Below, in pieces: positions 47,362 through 57,036 of a stretch of DNA of 64,000 bases. The position numbers and the translations under genes were made by a program. Within the stretch, counting starts at the first letter, position 1, and each line of letters opens with the position of its first letter. The stretch comes from Oxalobacteraceae bacterium (lineage in GTDB: Bacteria; Pseudomonadota; Gammaproteobacteria; Burkholderiales; Burkholderiaceae_D): positions 152,150 through 216,149 of the forward strand of contig JANXTY010000006.1 in assembly GCA_025352145.1 (NCBI GenBank), read 5' to 3'. Under the pieces are notes generated by a model, which saw nothing but the letters and a program-made list of their open reading frames with translations, was not told the DNA's origin and made no database searches.

Positions 47362-47921
47362 TCGTGATGCGGTTCATGCCAATTGTTCGGATGTTGGTGC
47401 GATGCCGATTAGCGCTTTTGGCGCTGTTGGCGACATGGTCGGCGTTGTGGATGTCGCCTGTGGCTGGTGCCGTTGAGATGTCAGAATACGATATAAAGAC
47501 AGCATGGCTTTACAAGTTCGCACAATTTACGGAGTGGCCAACAGAGGCAGCGAATGGACCTTTTAATTTTTGCGTGTTAGGTAATGCGCCTTTTGGATTG
47601 CAATTGGCTGATTTGCAAAAAATAAAAATAAAAAATCGGGATGTCGTTGTCAGGCGCCAACCACATCCTGATGAATGGAAACAGTGTCATGTCCTATTTA
47701 TTTCCGCTTCCGAACAAACAGTTTTGCCCAAAATTCTGGTGCAGTTGAATGGCTTTCCAGTGTTGACGGTTGCCGAGGTAGAAGGGGCTCTGGAGCAGGG
47801 TGTGGCAATCAATTTAGTCTGGGATAAAAATATCGCTTTTGACGTTAATGCGGCGGCGGTCGAGCGGGCCAAGCTCTCCATCAGTTTTAAAATGTTAAAA
47901 GTGGCAAGGCATGTCCGTTAA
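47358..47921 (+). CDS. YfiR-like periplasmic protein (DUF4154)
   Basis: This 187-residue protein has a signal peptide ending near VAGAVEM. The mature start, EYDIKTAWLYKFAQFTEWP, is the hallmark of YfiR/DUF4154 proteins. Later blocks, FNFCVLGNAPFG and CHVLFISASEQ, also fit. In Pseudomonas YfiR is a periplasmic repressor of the diguanylate cyclase YfiN. Here it sits between a TonB-dependent receptor and a kinase with a similar periplasmic sensor, and overlaps the kinase start by 11 nt. It probably controls that kinase. Confidence 0.85.
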   Translation: MIVMRFMPIVRMLVRCRLALLALLATWSALWMSPVAGAVEMSEYDIKTAWLYKFAQFTEWPTEAANGPFNFCVLGNAPFGLQLADLQKIKIKNRDVVVRRQPHPDEWKQCHVLFISASEQTVLPKILVQLNGFPVLTVAEVEGALEQGVAINLVWDKNIAFDVNAAAVERAKLSISFKMLKVARHVR

Positions 47922-50900
47922 TCCGTTAATCCGTGAAACCCATGAATCCATGAAAATATTTCGCCGATTAGTTGATGTCACCACGATTCAAGCCAGGCTG
48001 ATCAAGATTGGTTTGATTGTTACCGGCACCGCGACCCTATTGATCGGCGTGCTGCTGATTGTCGGCGTGTTTTATCAGCAGCGCGGACGCATGCTCGACG
48101 ACTTGAAGATTCAGGCGGCCATTACGGGAGAAAATAGCACTGCCGCGCTCTCTTTTAAAGACAAGCAAGGCGCAGCCGATATTCTTGCGGCACTGAAAGC
48201 GTCGCCATCGATTCAAGGAGCCGCTATTTATGACGCAGACAATCGCTTGTTCGCCACTTTTCAACCCAAGCCTTGGGATCTTTTTCCCGCTGCCCTGCCT
48301 CAGTTGCCTGAGGGTTCTCGCATTGGTTATGCGCAACTGGAAGTGTTGCTGCCTATCGACATGGAAGGTAGTCGTATCGGCGCTATATACCTGCGCTCCA
48401 GCCTTTCCGGGTTTTATGCTTATCTTGCGCGCTACGCATTATTGAGCCTGCTAGCGGCGGTGCTGTCCCTGCTGGTAGCGACTTACCTTCTCACCCGGCT
48501 GCAACGTTCGGTGACCGCACCATTGCATACCTTGAGCGTATTGGTCGAGCATGTGTCGTTGCTGAGGGATTATGCGGTGCGTGCCAAGGTTACCGGTCAG
48601 GGCGAAGTGGCGCGATTGGCGGATGGCATTAACACCATGCTCAATCGCATTCAGCGACGTGATCAAGATCTGGAAGTGGAAATTGGTGAGCGCAAACAAG
48701 TCGAAGAAAACATTCGTAAGCTCAATGAAACGCTGGAAGAACGCGTGCGCGTGCGCTCAATTGAATTGGAAACAGAGCGCAATTTTATTTCGTCTGTGTT
48801 GGAAATGACCAGTGCTTTGGTATTAGTGTTGGAGCGTGACGGGAAGATCGTGACGGCAAATCGCGCCGCTCAGGAAGCCTGCGGCCTGACGCAGAAAGAG
48901 CTAACGGGTTGCTCGATGTGGCAGCTATTTTCAGCGCCAGAAGAGACGATGTATGTTCGTGAATTATTCACATCCACCAGTGTTGGCTCGCCACCGAAAA
49001 ATTTTGAGGGAATGTGGATTGCGGCGGGAGCGAAACGTACCCGGATTTCCTGGCACTTCTCCTTGGTACCGCGCAATAGCGCATCCAGCGGCGGGTTAGA
49101 TAGCGAATCAGGGAGCGACAGCGGCCCCTCTAACTATAACCTCATTGCTACCGGCAATGACATTACTAATCAAAAACTGGTGGAAGAAACTTTGCAGCAT
49201 GCTAAGCAAGTCGCTGAAGAGGCAAGCAGCGCCAAAAGTGAATTTTTGGCCAATATGAGCCACGAAATTCGCACGCCGATGAATGCGATTATGGGCATGA
49301 CCCATCTTGCGCTGCAAACCGATCTGAGCGAAAAGCAGCGTAACTATTTGGAGAAAGTCGATTCTGCTGCCAAAGGTTTGCTCGGCATTATTAACGACAT
49401 TCTGGATTTTTCAAAAATTGAAGCGGGAAAAATATTGTTCGAGCACGTCCATTTTTATCTCGAAGACTTGATGGACAATCTCGCGGACCTGTCGATGATG
49501 AAGGCACGGGAAAAAGGATTGGAATTATTATTCGATATAGGTGCAGATGTGCCGGCAGAAATGGTCGGCGATCCGTTAAGGTTAGGCCAGGTTTTGATTA
49601 ATTTAGTCAACAATGCGATCAAATTCACCGAGAAGGGGGAAGTCATTGTCGCCATCCGCCGCTTTGATGCTGAGGGTACATGGCCGGAAAAAATTCAATT
49701 GCGTTTTTCAATTACCGATACGGGAATCGGCTTGACAGAGCAACAGCAGAGCTCTTTGTTTAATGCTTTTTCTCAAGCCGACAGCACGACAACGCGTAGA
49801 TATGGTGGTACTGGTCTGGGGTTATCCATCAGTAAAAATCTGGTTGAGTTGATGCACGGTGAAATCGGTGTTGAAAGCACGGTAGGTGTCGGCAGTACCT
49901 TCTTCTTCACCGCTCGATTTGACATTCAGCCCGGGTTTAGCGATGGTCGTGCCATTCCGGCGGATTTGCCCGGAACACGTGTTTTGGTCGTGGATAACAA
50001 TTCTAGTGCAGCAGGGTTGGTTCATACCATGCTTGAGACTTTGGGTTTTGCGGCGACGGTTGCGCTGGATGCAGCCCAGGCACTGCGAGAATTGGAACAT
50101 AGTCAGCAACAAGCACAAGCATTTGGCATGGTACTAGTCGATGGCCATGTGGTTGAATGTGAAGGTGTTGAGGTAATTCGTCGTATTCGCAATCATGGTC
50201 GGCCGAAAAAAATGCCGACCTGCATCATGGTGACTGCCTATGATCGTGACGAATTGTTGCAGGTAATTGAAGACGCAGAAGTGGCCATCGATGGGGTGTT
50301 GTTAAAGCCGGTCAGTCCATCCAAATTGCTCGATGGTATGTTGCGGGTATTCGGTAAGGATGTGGGACAGCGAAGCGGTCAGCTTGAGGTTGGCAGTCAG
50401 GAGGCCAAAAAATCGTTACGCGGGGCCACGGTGTTACTGGTGGAAGACAATGAAATGAATCGTGAGGTAGCGATCGACATTTTGAGCGCAGCAGGGATAT
50501 GGGTCGACGTTGCCTGTAATGGCGCGCAAGCGCTGGAAAAAATTGTTCAAAATAGTTACGATGGTGTCTTGATGGATTGCCAGATGCCGGTGATGGGCGG
50601 ATTTGAGGCCACGCAGAAAATTCGTGCGGACGGACGCTTCGACGCTTTACCAGTGATCGCAATGACCGCCAACGCGATGTCCGGGGAAGTGGAAAAATGC
50701 ATTAGTAGCGGGATGAACGATCACATCGCAAAACCTATTGATGTCGCTCATCTTTTCTCGACGATGTCGCGTTGGATAAAACCTAGTGCGGAGGCTCCTT
50801 TTTCTTTGATTCCGACAAGCCAGGATGCCTCTGTACCCGCAACCAATTTTTTGGCCCCAATAGAAGGCCTGGATACAAAGACGGCATTATCCCGTATGGC

Positions 50901-51519
50901 GGGGGATGCGATGCTGTATCGCAAAATGCTGGTTTGGTTCCGCGAAGGTGAGGCCGATACTGTGCAATCTATTAGAGCAGCGCTACGTGAGGATGACCGG
51001 CAAACGGCATTGCGTCTGGCCCACACATTAAAGGGGTTATGCGGGAATATCGGCGCGGATGATTTGTTTGGCGCGATTAAAAAATTTGAGCAAGCGCTGA
51101 AGTACCAGCAAGGTGAATTAGTACGCCCGTTTTCCGGTGTTTCTGATGTCTTATCCAATACTTTGCTGGATGAAATAGATCATCGTATGCTGTCTTTGGT
51201 GACCAATATAGACAGTCTCTTCCCGAGAAAAATAGTACGTGAAAACGAACAAGTGCGGTCTTCTGACGCTGCTCATCAACTCAATCTGGAAGTATTAACG
51301 CCGTTGCTATGCAAGCTATTTGGTTTGCTTGTGGAAAATCTTTCTGAAGCTACGGAATATATTTATCCTATTTCCACTATTCTGGCCGGGGGTATCGCTG
51401 AGGCCGAGTTTCGGCGTGTCAGCAATCCCATAGAGCGCTACGATTTCGACATGGCGCTCGGTTTGTTGCGGGAGTTCGCAGATAGATTTGGGATAAAGCT
51501 AATATGTCCTGCCCAATGA
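47911..51519 (+). CDS. Hybrid sensor histidine kinase with CHASE8-like sensor, two REC and HPt domains
   Basis: This is a 1202-residue membrane kinase. Two membrane helices (about 32-56 and 172-195) flank a periplasmic domain resembling CHASE8 of YfiN ([20 protein letters not shown]). HAMP, a coiled coil and a PAS-like domain (about 295-420) follow. The HisKA box is [18 protein letters not shown] with His near 451, then an ATPase domain. REC1 has Asp744 but its acidic pair reads Asp695-Asn696. REC2 is canonical (Glu845-Asp846, Asp889). An HPt domain has His1038 in [10 protein letters not shown]. The chain supports a full phosphorelay. A second start at ATG 47950 is possible. No cognate DNA-binding regulator lies nearby, so the output is unknown. 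Confidence 0.92.
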   Translation: MSVNPLIRETHESMKIFRRLVDVTTIQARLIKIGLIVTGTATLLIGVLLIVGVFYQQRGRMLDDLKIQAAITGENSTAALSFKDKQGAADILAALKASPSIQGAAIYDADNRLFATFQPKPWDLFPAALPQLPEGSRIGYAQLEVLLPIDMEGSRIGAIYLRSSLSGFYAYLARYALLSLLAAVLSLLVATYLLTRLQRSVTAPLHTLSVLVEHVSLLRDYAVRAKVTGQGEVARLADGINTMLNRIQRRDQDLEVEIGERKQVEENIRKLNETLEERVRVRSIELETERNFISSVLEMTSALVLVLERDGKIVTANRAAQEACGLTQKELTGCSMWQLFSAPEETMYVRELFTSTSVGSPPKNFEGMWIAAGAKRTRISWHFSLVPRNSASSGGLDSESGSDSGPSNYNLIATGNDITNQKLVEETLQHAKQVAEEASSAKSEFLANMSHEIRTPMNAIMGMTHLALQTDLSEKQRNYLEKVDSAAKGLLGIINDILDFSKIEAGKILFEHVHFYLEDLMDNLADLSMMKAREKGLELLFDIGADVPAEMVGDPLRLGQVLINLVNNAIKFTEKGEVIVAIRRFDAEGTWPEKIQLRFSITDTGIGLTEQQQSSLFNAFSQADSTTTRRYGGTGLGLSISKNLVELMHGEIGVESTVGVGSTFFFTARFDIQPGFSDGRAIPADLPGTRVLVVDNNSSAAGLVHTMLETLGFAATVALDAAQALRELEHSQQQAQAFGMVLVDGHVVECEGVEVIRRIRNHGRPKKMPTCIMVTAYDRDELLQVIEDAEVAIDGVLLKPVSPSKLLDGMLRVFGKDVGQRSGQLEVGSQEAKKSLRGATVLLVEDNEMNREVAIDILSAAGIWVDVACNGAQALEKIVQNSYDGVLMDCQMPVMGGFEATQKIRADGRFDALPVIAMTANAMSGEVEKCISSGMNDHIAKPIDVAHLFSTMSRWIKPSAEAPFSLIPTSQDASVPATNFLAPIEGLDTKTALSRMAGDAMLYRKMLVWFREGEADTVQSIRAALREDDRQTALRLAHTLKGLCGNIGADDLFGAIKKFEQALKYQQGELVRPFSGVSDVLSNTLLDEIDHRMLSLVTNIDSLFPRKIVRENEQVRSSDAAHQLNLEVLTPLLCKLFGLLVENLSEATEYIYPISTILAGGIAEAEFRRVSNPIERYDFDMALGLLREFADRFGIKLICPAQ

Positions 51520-53237
51520 AAATAACGTGCGTTGTTTTTGCTACGGCCATCCTTGCCGCTTGTGGTGGTGGCGGTGGAACTGCTCCTCAATGTGCGTCTG
51601 GTGCGCAGGCATGTGCGCCAGACGCATCGACAGTACTTAATGTCACCACAACTACGACCACCATCACCACCACCACGACTACCACTACGCTAACTACATA
51701 TACCGAGCCTTCTTTACCGACCTCCGCAAGCGTTGCGCAACAGTGCGCGACGCCGCGCCCGGTGGGCACGATTGACCCCACCACCCAGCGGCCCTATGGT
51801 GATATTCAAGGCTCGCTTACTAAAGAGAAATTATGGATCCGTAGCTTCGTCAACGAGACCTATCTTTGGTATAAAGAGGTCGTCCCGATCGACCCCGCCA
51901 CATTTGTTTTGGGTGCGAGTGCATCCTACACCGAGCCATCTACTAATAATCGAACTACCGTCACACTTAACACTAACTTTGATGTGGTAGACACCTATTT
52001 CAATAGCCAACGTTCTTTGCTGTTGACTAGCTCAGGCAAACCAAAAGACCAATTTCACTTTACTTACAAGACGACCGAATGGGTCGCTTTGTCTACTTCC
52101 GGGAGTAGTGTTGGATTTGGTTTTAAGGTCGCGTTGCTTGCGCGGTCGCCCCCAAGAAGTGGCGTGGTCGCCTACTCTGAACCAGGATCGACGGCGGCAA
52201 CAAATAGTGTGAATCGCGGCACTAAATTTATCAGTGTGAATGGTGTTGATCTCGCCAATGGTACTGATATAGCGACCCTTAATGAAGGATTGTTTTCACC
52301 CATTTCAGGAAAGCAGTACACCTTTGGACTACTTGACCAAGGAAGCACCGTCGTTAGAAGCGTTACGATGACAGCGGGGACCGTGACTTCGACGCCGGTG
52401 CAAAATGTTCATACTTTGCCGGCGCCTTATAACAGCGTTGGGTACATTCAATTTAACGAGCACATTGCGACGGCTGAAAGTCAACTCATTGCAGCGGTCA
52501 ATCAATTGAAAGCAGCGAATAGTGGTGCGGGTATTGGTGATCTGGTGCTTGATTTGCGCTATAACGGTGGAGGACTTCTCGATATCGCCAGTGAACTGGC
52601 TTATATGATTGCAGGGTCGACAGTAACGAGTGGCAAGATTTTTGAAAAAAACAGCTTCAATGATAAAAATCCCTATAAGCTTACCGACGCTGACGCGATT
52701 ACGTCTTTCCATAATGTGACGCAAGGGTTTTCGACGACGTTCGGGCAAGCGCTGCCGCAGCTTCGTTTATCGCGCGTATTTGTGATTGTCGGCCAGGGGA
52801 CTTGCTCTGCTAGTGAGGCTGTCATTAACGGCTTGAACGGTATCGGGATCAATGTGATCCTGATCGGTGCCACCACTTGTGGCAAACCATATGGTTTTTT
52901 TCCGCAGGATAATTGTGGCGTTACTTATTTCACTATCCAGTTGAAGGGGGTCAACAACGTGGGCTTTGGTGACTATGCCGATGGCTTTAGTCCTGGCGGT
53001 AACGGTAGTCCAGCGAATAATTTGCGTGGCTGTGTGGTGGCGGATGATTTTAGTAAGCAATTGGGCGACCCTGCCGAGGCCAGGCTGGCGGCAGCGCTGC
53101 AATATCGTACCAATGGCACTTGCACCGCTGCGTCATTGGGCACGGCGCGTAGTGCGGCTGACTTGGCGGCTGAACCTGTATTGGGGCGTCCCTTCGCGCT
53201 GGAAAATCGTTTCTATCGGCCTAAAATAGGGCGATGA
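51516..53237 (+). CDS. S41-family (C-terminal-processing-like) lipoprotein protease
   Basis: This is a protein of about 573 residues. The signal ends in ILAACGGGGG, a lipobox with the anchoring Cys. A Thr-rich linker (about residues 43-62) follows, then an N-terminal helical part, a PDZ-like part and the S41 core. Core signatures are VGYIQFNEH, DLVLDLRYNGGGLL, the catalytic Ser in GQGTCSASEAVINGL and the catalytic Lys in TTCGKPYGF. It should be a lipid-anchored periplasmic or surface serine protease. An ATG at 51516 overlaps the kinase stop as ATGA and is preferred over ATG 51504. Its place in the operon suggests that it processes an envelope component of the signalling system. Confidence 0.85.
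   Translation: MKITCVVFATAILAACGGGGGTAPQCASGAQACAPDASTVLNVTTTTTTITTTTTTTTLTTYTEPSLPTSASVAQQCATPRPVGTIDPTTQRPYGDIQGSLTKEKLWIRSFVNETYLWYKEVVPIDPATFVLGASASYTEPSTNNRTTVTLNTNFDVVDTYFNSQRSLLLTSSGKPKDQFHFTYKTTEWVALSTSGSSVGFGFKVALLARSPPRSGVVAYSEPGSTAATNSVNRGTKFISVNGVDLANGTDIATLNEGLFSPISGKQYTFGLLDQGSTVVRSVTMTAGTVTSTPVQNVHTLPAPYNSVGYIQFNEHIATAESQLIAAVNQLKAANSGAGIGDLVLDLRYNGGGLLDIASELAYMIAGSTVTSGKIFEKNSFNDKNPYKLTDADAITSFHNVTQGFSTTFGQALPQLRLSRVFVIVGQGTCSASEAVINGLNGIGINVILIGATTCGKPYGFFPQDNCGVTYFTIQLKGVNNVGFGDYADGFSPGGNGSPANNLRGCVVADDFSKQLGDPAEARLAAALQYRTNGTCTAASLGTARSAADLAAEPVLGRPFALENRFYRPKIGR
51645..51698 (+). repeat. ACN codon repeat encoding a Thr-rich linker
   Basis: About 18 codons are nearly all Thr (ACC, ACA, ACG, ACT), with single ATC and CTA interruptions. 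It tethers the lipid anchor to the protease domain. Imperfect trinucleotide repeats can change length by slippage without breaking the frame. Confidence 0.7.
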
Positions 53238-53279
53238 GTTTCCTTATGCTCCTGCTTTCCATGACGCCATTGATCAAGT

Positions 53280-54041
53280 ATGTGGATTTATCCTAAAGTC
53301 GTTGCACATCGGGGGGGGGGCTCTCTCGCCCCGGAAAATACTTTTGCTGCTCTGCGATGTGGTTTAGCGCATCGATTCCATGCCGTCGAATTCGACGTCA
53401 TGTTATCTGGCGACGGTATTCCGATCCTGATGCACGATCCTGAGTTCGGACGCACGGTGAGCGGGCGCGGGAGTGTATGCACGACTACCGCCAAGGCCTT
53501 GACGTTAATGGATGCGGGAATATGGTTCGGGCCTGCATTTGCAGGGGAACGTGTTCCGCTGTTTGAAGATGTCATTAATTTTTGTAAGAAAAATGATGTG
53601 TGGATGAATGTGGAAATCAAACCTGCGCCAAGTTATGAGGAGGTGACGGGGCGCGTGGTGGCACAGATGACACAGCGCTTATTTTCCTCAGAATTGGCGG
53701 CGCCTGATAGAAATAATCCTGCGCGGCTGCCGCTTTTGTCTTCTTTTTCTTTCGATGCCTTGATGGCGGCAAAGGTTGTTGCGCCAGATATTGCTCGTGG
53801 TTATTTGGTTGATGTGATTCCTCCTGACTGGTTTGCACAGCTCAATACATTAGAGGCGACTGCTTTGCATACCAACCAGAAAAATCTAACCCCGGCATTG
53901 GTCAATGCGGTGAAGCAGGCTGGTTTTGGTCTATTTTGCTACACGGTCAATGAGCCGATCCGGGCCAAAGAAATCATAGCGTGGGGTGTGAATGGTTTCT
54001 GTACCGATCGGATCGATTTGATTGGGCCGCAGTTCGTTTGA
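53280..54041 (+). CDS. ugpQ: Glycerophosphodiester phosphodiesterase
   Basis: This 253-residue GDPD-family enzyme hydrolyses glycerophosphodiesters to glycerol-3-phosphate and an alcohol. The catalytic elements are VAHRGGGSLAPENT near residues 8-21, the acidic pair VEFDVMLSGDGIPILMHD, and the metal-binding NVEIKP. No signal peptide is present, so it should act in the cytoplasm. It follows the protease gene by 42 nt and is probably the last gene of the operon. A run of ten G (53311-53320) encodes the HRGGG catalytic loop, a site where slippage would destroy the frame at residue 12 or so. Confidence 0.92.
   Translation: MWIYPKVVAHRGGGSLAPENTFAALRCGLAHRFHAVEFDVMLSGDGIPILMHDPEFGRTVSGRGSVCTTTAKALTLMDAGIWFGPAFAGERVPLFEDVINFCKKNDVWMNVEIKPAPSYEEVTGRVVAQMTQRLFSSELAAPDRNNPARLPLLSSFSFDALMAAKVVAPDIARGYLVDVIPPDWFAQLNTLEATALHTNQKNLTPALVNAVKQAGFGLFCYTVNEPIRAKEIIAWGVNGFCTDRIDLIGPQFV
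53311..53320 (+). repeat. G10 homopolymer in the phosphodiesterase gene
   Basis: Ten consecutive G residues lie 31 nt after the start codon, within the codons for the HRGGG catalytic loop. Gain or loss of one G would switch the gene off. Confidence 0.8.
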
Positions 54042-54167
54042 TGCAGGATTACTCAATAATGGGTAAGGGATGTACTACACGCCAGTGCTAATGCAGCGGA
54101 ACTGAAATTGCTTGCCCACGATGGTTGTGTGGTGGTTCCCAGCCAATTGCAGGGGGCGAAACAGTGT

Positions 54168-54920
54168 CTACGTCACCGCATCCCAGAGCAATTTCAATCC
54201 AGAAAGTCCTAACAGGGCAGTAGCCAAAGCGTAGAAAATCCGCTCCGGTATGGCACGTAGTACATGCAGTCCCATCCATACTCCCAGCGGCGCAAGCAGC
54301 GCCAGGATTGCCGCCATCTTGAGCGTATCCCGCGTAAATAAACCGAGTGCAATATAAGGCATAATTTTTACCGCATTGATCACTGTAAAAAAAACGGCAG
54401 TGGTGGCGACGAAATTTTCTTTCGGTAATTTTTTCCCCATCAGATAGACCAATATTGGCGGGCCGCCTGCGTGTGCCATTGTACTGGTGATTCCTGATAT
54501 GGCGGCCCATATCCGGCCCGCCCAAGGTCCAGGCGCCTGATTCATCTGGAAGCGATCACGTAACTGGAACATGCGATCGCACATGAATAGCACGGCAATG
54601 GCACCGATAATCCCTTTCACCGTCTTGTCCGACAGCGTGCCGATTGCCAGCGCCCCTATCAGTATGCCTGCGATGCCACCGGGCAGAACAATACGTAATT
54701 CATGTACTGACCACTTCTTCCAATAGGCACGCACGCCAAACATATCCATTACACAGAGTATGGGCAGCATGACTGCTATTGCTACGCCCGGCGGCATAAA
54801 CAAAGCCATCATCGGGACGCCTACGCCACCAAGCGCTCCACCAAATGCAGACTTGGAGATACCGGTGATTAATACTGCAATGGCTATGACAAACCAGCCG
54901 AGGTAAGTTATCTCATTCAT
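54168..54920 (-). CDS. TSUP-family permease (TauE/SafE type)
   Basis: This membrane protein of about 250 residues has seven to eight helices and two GKSAFGGALGGVGVPMM-like/AHAGGPPILVYLMGKKL repeats typical of the sulfite exporter TauE/SafE family. Members move sulfur-containing or organic anions; the substrate here is unknown. The frame extends further upstream, but the ATG at 54920 (MNEITYLGWFVIAIAV) gives a normal first helix. It converges with the phosphodiesterase gene. Confidence 0.85.
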   Translation of the reverse strand: MNEITYLGWFVIAIAVLITGISKSAFGGALGGVGVPMMALFMPPGVAIAVMLPILCVMDMFGVRAYWKKWSVHELRIVLPGGIAGILIGALAIGTLSDKTVKGIIGAIAVLFMCDRMFQLRDRFQMNQAPGPWAGRIWAAISGITSTMAHAGGPPILVYLMGKKLPKENFVATTAVFFTVINAVKIMPYIALGLFTRDTLKMAAILALLAPLGVWMGLHVLRAIPERIFYALATALLGLSGLKLLWDAVT

Positions 54921-55320
54921 ACCGATTAACCTAAAAAATATCCCGTGGGTAAGTCTATATAGATGTAAAGTCCCCGCCTTTATTGGACGGTGATGATGGA
55001 CTGTAGTCGCTCTGCTACAAAAGCGCGTTAGTTTAACAGTGCGGATGCGGTGCAGGGTAAAAGCGTTATCCCGTCCTCTCCAGATCGGCCAGATTGACGT
55101 TTTCAATTGTACAAAATTGCTTGCGTGAATTTTTTGAGGTGATTTGCATCGTTTCTAGGTAATATTGCGATGTCAGATTTTCGTCTGAATACAAAAGATT
55201 AATATAACGTTTTGCATGGGGTTCCCGTGCTAGCAGATGGCTTGCCAGCATCGATCTTGATATGCAAACTATCGTTTGAATCGAGAAGTTCTTCGTATTT
55301 ATTAGTACCTGGGGGCTAAT
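54921..55320. other. Divergent intergenic region
   Basis: These 400 nt between the TSUP permease and chemoreceptor genes should contain both promoters. I see no RNA gene, repeat or clear -10/-35 pair. Short open frames here have no ribosome-binding site and no recognisable motif. Confidence 0.4.
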
Positions 55321-56904
55321 GTGAACAGCAAATGGATGTCATCAATCGGCGCCAAATTTGGCTTGGCTTTTGCGGTAGTGCTGATTTTGAGCGTGGGTAA
55401 TTCATTGTTTGCGATTTCTCGTATGAGAATGATTCATGGAGGTGCCGAAATTATCACCCAGCACTGGATGGAAGGCATGCGGCTCAGTAGCGATATTCGT
55501 CACGCGGTTCATATGAACCGCCGCGCTCAACTGCGCTTAAATGGGGCAAGTCCGATGAAAGACGTGCTGGTGCGTGAGGAGATTATTAAAGATCATCTTG
55601 GGAAAATAAAAGAAAAAGTGGAAGAGTATTCGTCAGTGATTTCCCTGCCCGAAGAGAAGATCTTGTTTGATGCCGTCAAAAAAGGCCTCGCCGATACCGC
55701 AGCCGCTAACACTACGCTTTTTACTTTCATGAAGGCAGGCGAGACGCGTGACGCAGACCAGCTGTTTCAGTTGAACGAACACGTGGCCGCGGTCACCAAT
55801 GCAGGAGAGACCGCAGTGGCCAACCTGATTGAATACAACGCTACTAATGCCAAACTGGCGGAGCAAGCGGCTGCTCTCGTGTATCAATCCTCGTTGCGGC
55901 TAACCCTGGTTACTTCCGGCTTAGCTTTGATCGCAAGCATCCTACTGTCCGTGTTAATTACCCGGCATATCAAACAGCCGCTCCTGACGGTCGTAGAGGA
56001 CCTCGGCGCAATTGGCGACGGTAATCTTTCCGTCAAGCTCAAGCAGGACCGGCATGATGAAATAGGTCAACTGCAGGCAAGCCTAATGAAAATGGTCGCC
56101 TCATTGAATGCCTTAATCGGACAAGTAGAACGTAGCGCGAGAAATATCAATACGGTGAGCGATGAGATTGCTTTAGGTAATCAGGAGCTAGCCGTTCGTA
56201 CCGAACATAGTGCAGTCAACCTGAGAACAACCACATCGGCTATGACTCAACTGACCCATTCCGTGGGTCAATCCAATAGCGCAGCGCGTAATGTAAATAC
56301 CCTCGCTTCGTCTGCGGCAGAGATCGCCATGCGTGGCGGTCAGGCGGTGTCGCAAGTTGTACTTAATATGGAAGAGATCACTTCCCGTTCCAAACAAATT
56401 TCTGCGATCGTGGATGTGATTGACGGCATCGCTTTTCAAACCAATATTCTTGCCTTAAATGCTGCAGTGGAAGCAGCGCGGGCCGGTGAACAAGGCCGTG
56501 GTTTCGCGGTGGTTGCGAGCGAAGTGCGAAGCCTGGCCCAGCGCTCTGCCGAAGCGGCCAAAGAAATTAAAGCCTTGATCGGGGCTTCTGTACAAAGCAT
56601 CGCATCAGGTTCACAGCTGGTTCAAGCGGCAGGATCCACCATGACCGAAATCGTCACCTCGGTGCAAGGTGTCAGCACGATCATTTCAGACTTAACCAGT
56701 TCTTCCGCCAGCCAAACCCAAGACATCGGGCAGATCAGTCAAGCCATCGATGAGTTAGAACGTATGACCGAGCAAAATACGGCGTTGGTGGAGGAGTCCT
56801 ATGCAACCGCTGAAATATTGAAAGAGCAGGCCGATCAATTGCTCGAAGCGTTGGATCATTTTCATCTTGAGGGGGCGATCAGGCCGACTTTGCGCTTGTC
56901 ATGA
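55321..56904 (+). CDS. Methyl-accepting chemotaxis protein
   Basis: This 527-residue chemoreceptor starts at a GTG preceded by a GGGGG ribosome-binding site. The first membrane helix (about 10-30) and second (about 190-212) flank a four-helix-bundle periplasmic sensor of about 160 residues (4HB_MCP type). A HAMP domain and a long signalling coiled coil follow, with the conserved hairpin tip [35 protein letters not shown] block. No C-terminal CheR/CheB pentapeptide is present. It is a single gene without che genes nearby. Confidence 0.93.
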   Translation: MNSKWMSSIGAKFGLAFAVVLILSVGNSLFAISRMRMIHGGAEIITQHWMEGMRLSSDIRHAVHMNRRAQLRLNGASPMKDVLVREEIIKDHLGKIKEKVEEYSSVISLPEEKILFDAVKKGLADTAAANTTLFTFMKAGETRDADQLFQLNEHVAAVTNAGETAVANLIEYNATNAKLAEQAAALVYQSSLRLTLVTSGLALIASILLSVLITRHIKQPLLTVVEDLGAIGDGNLSVKLKQDRHDEIGQLQASLMKMVASLNALIGQVERSARNINTVSDEIALGNQELAVRTEHSAVNLRTTTSAMTQLTHSVGQSNSAARNVNTLASSAAEIAMRGGQAVSQVVLNMEEITSRSKQISAIVDVIDGIAFQTNILALNAAVEAARAGEQGRGFAVVASEVRSLAQRSAEAAKEIKALIGASVQSIASGSQLVQAAGSTMTEIVTSVQGVSTIISDLTSSSASQTQDIGQISQAIDELERMTEQNTALVEESYATAEILKEQADQLLEALDHFHLEGAIRPTLRLS

Positions 56905-57036
56905 AGTGACATCGCACTTATCACCTCATGTTCATCGCTCTCCCTATCTGCCGTCGTACAGCGACAGCTTGATGCCTATCATGCCAAAGACGTCTGTTAG
57001 ACTGCAGCCTCTTCTTTTTATGCAGATGAAACTCTC

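Noticed and set aside
55066..55251. Short minus-strand open frame upstream of the chemoreceptor
   Set aside because: It has no ribosome-binding site, no recognisable motif, and lies in a likely promoter region.
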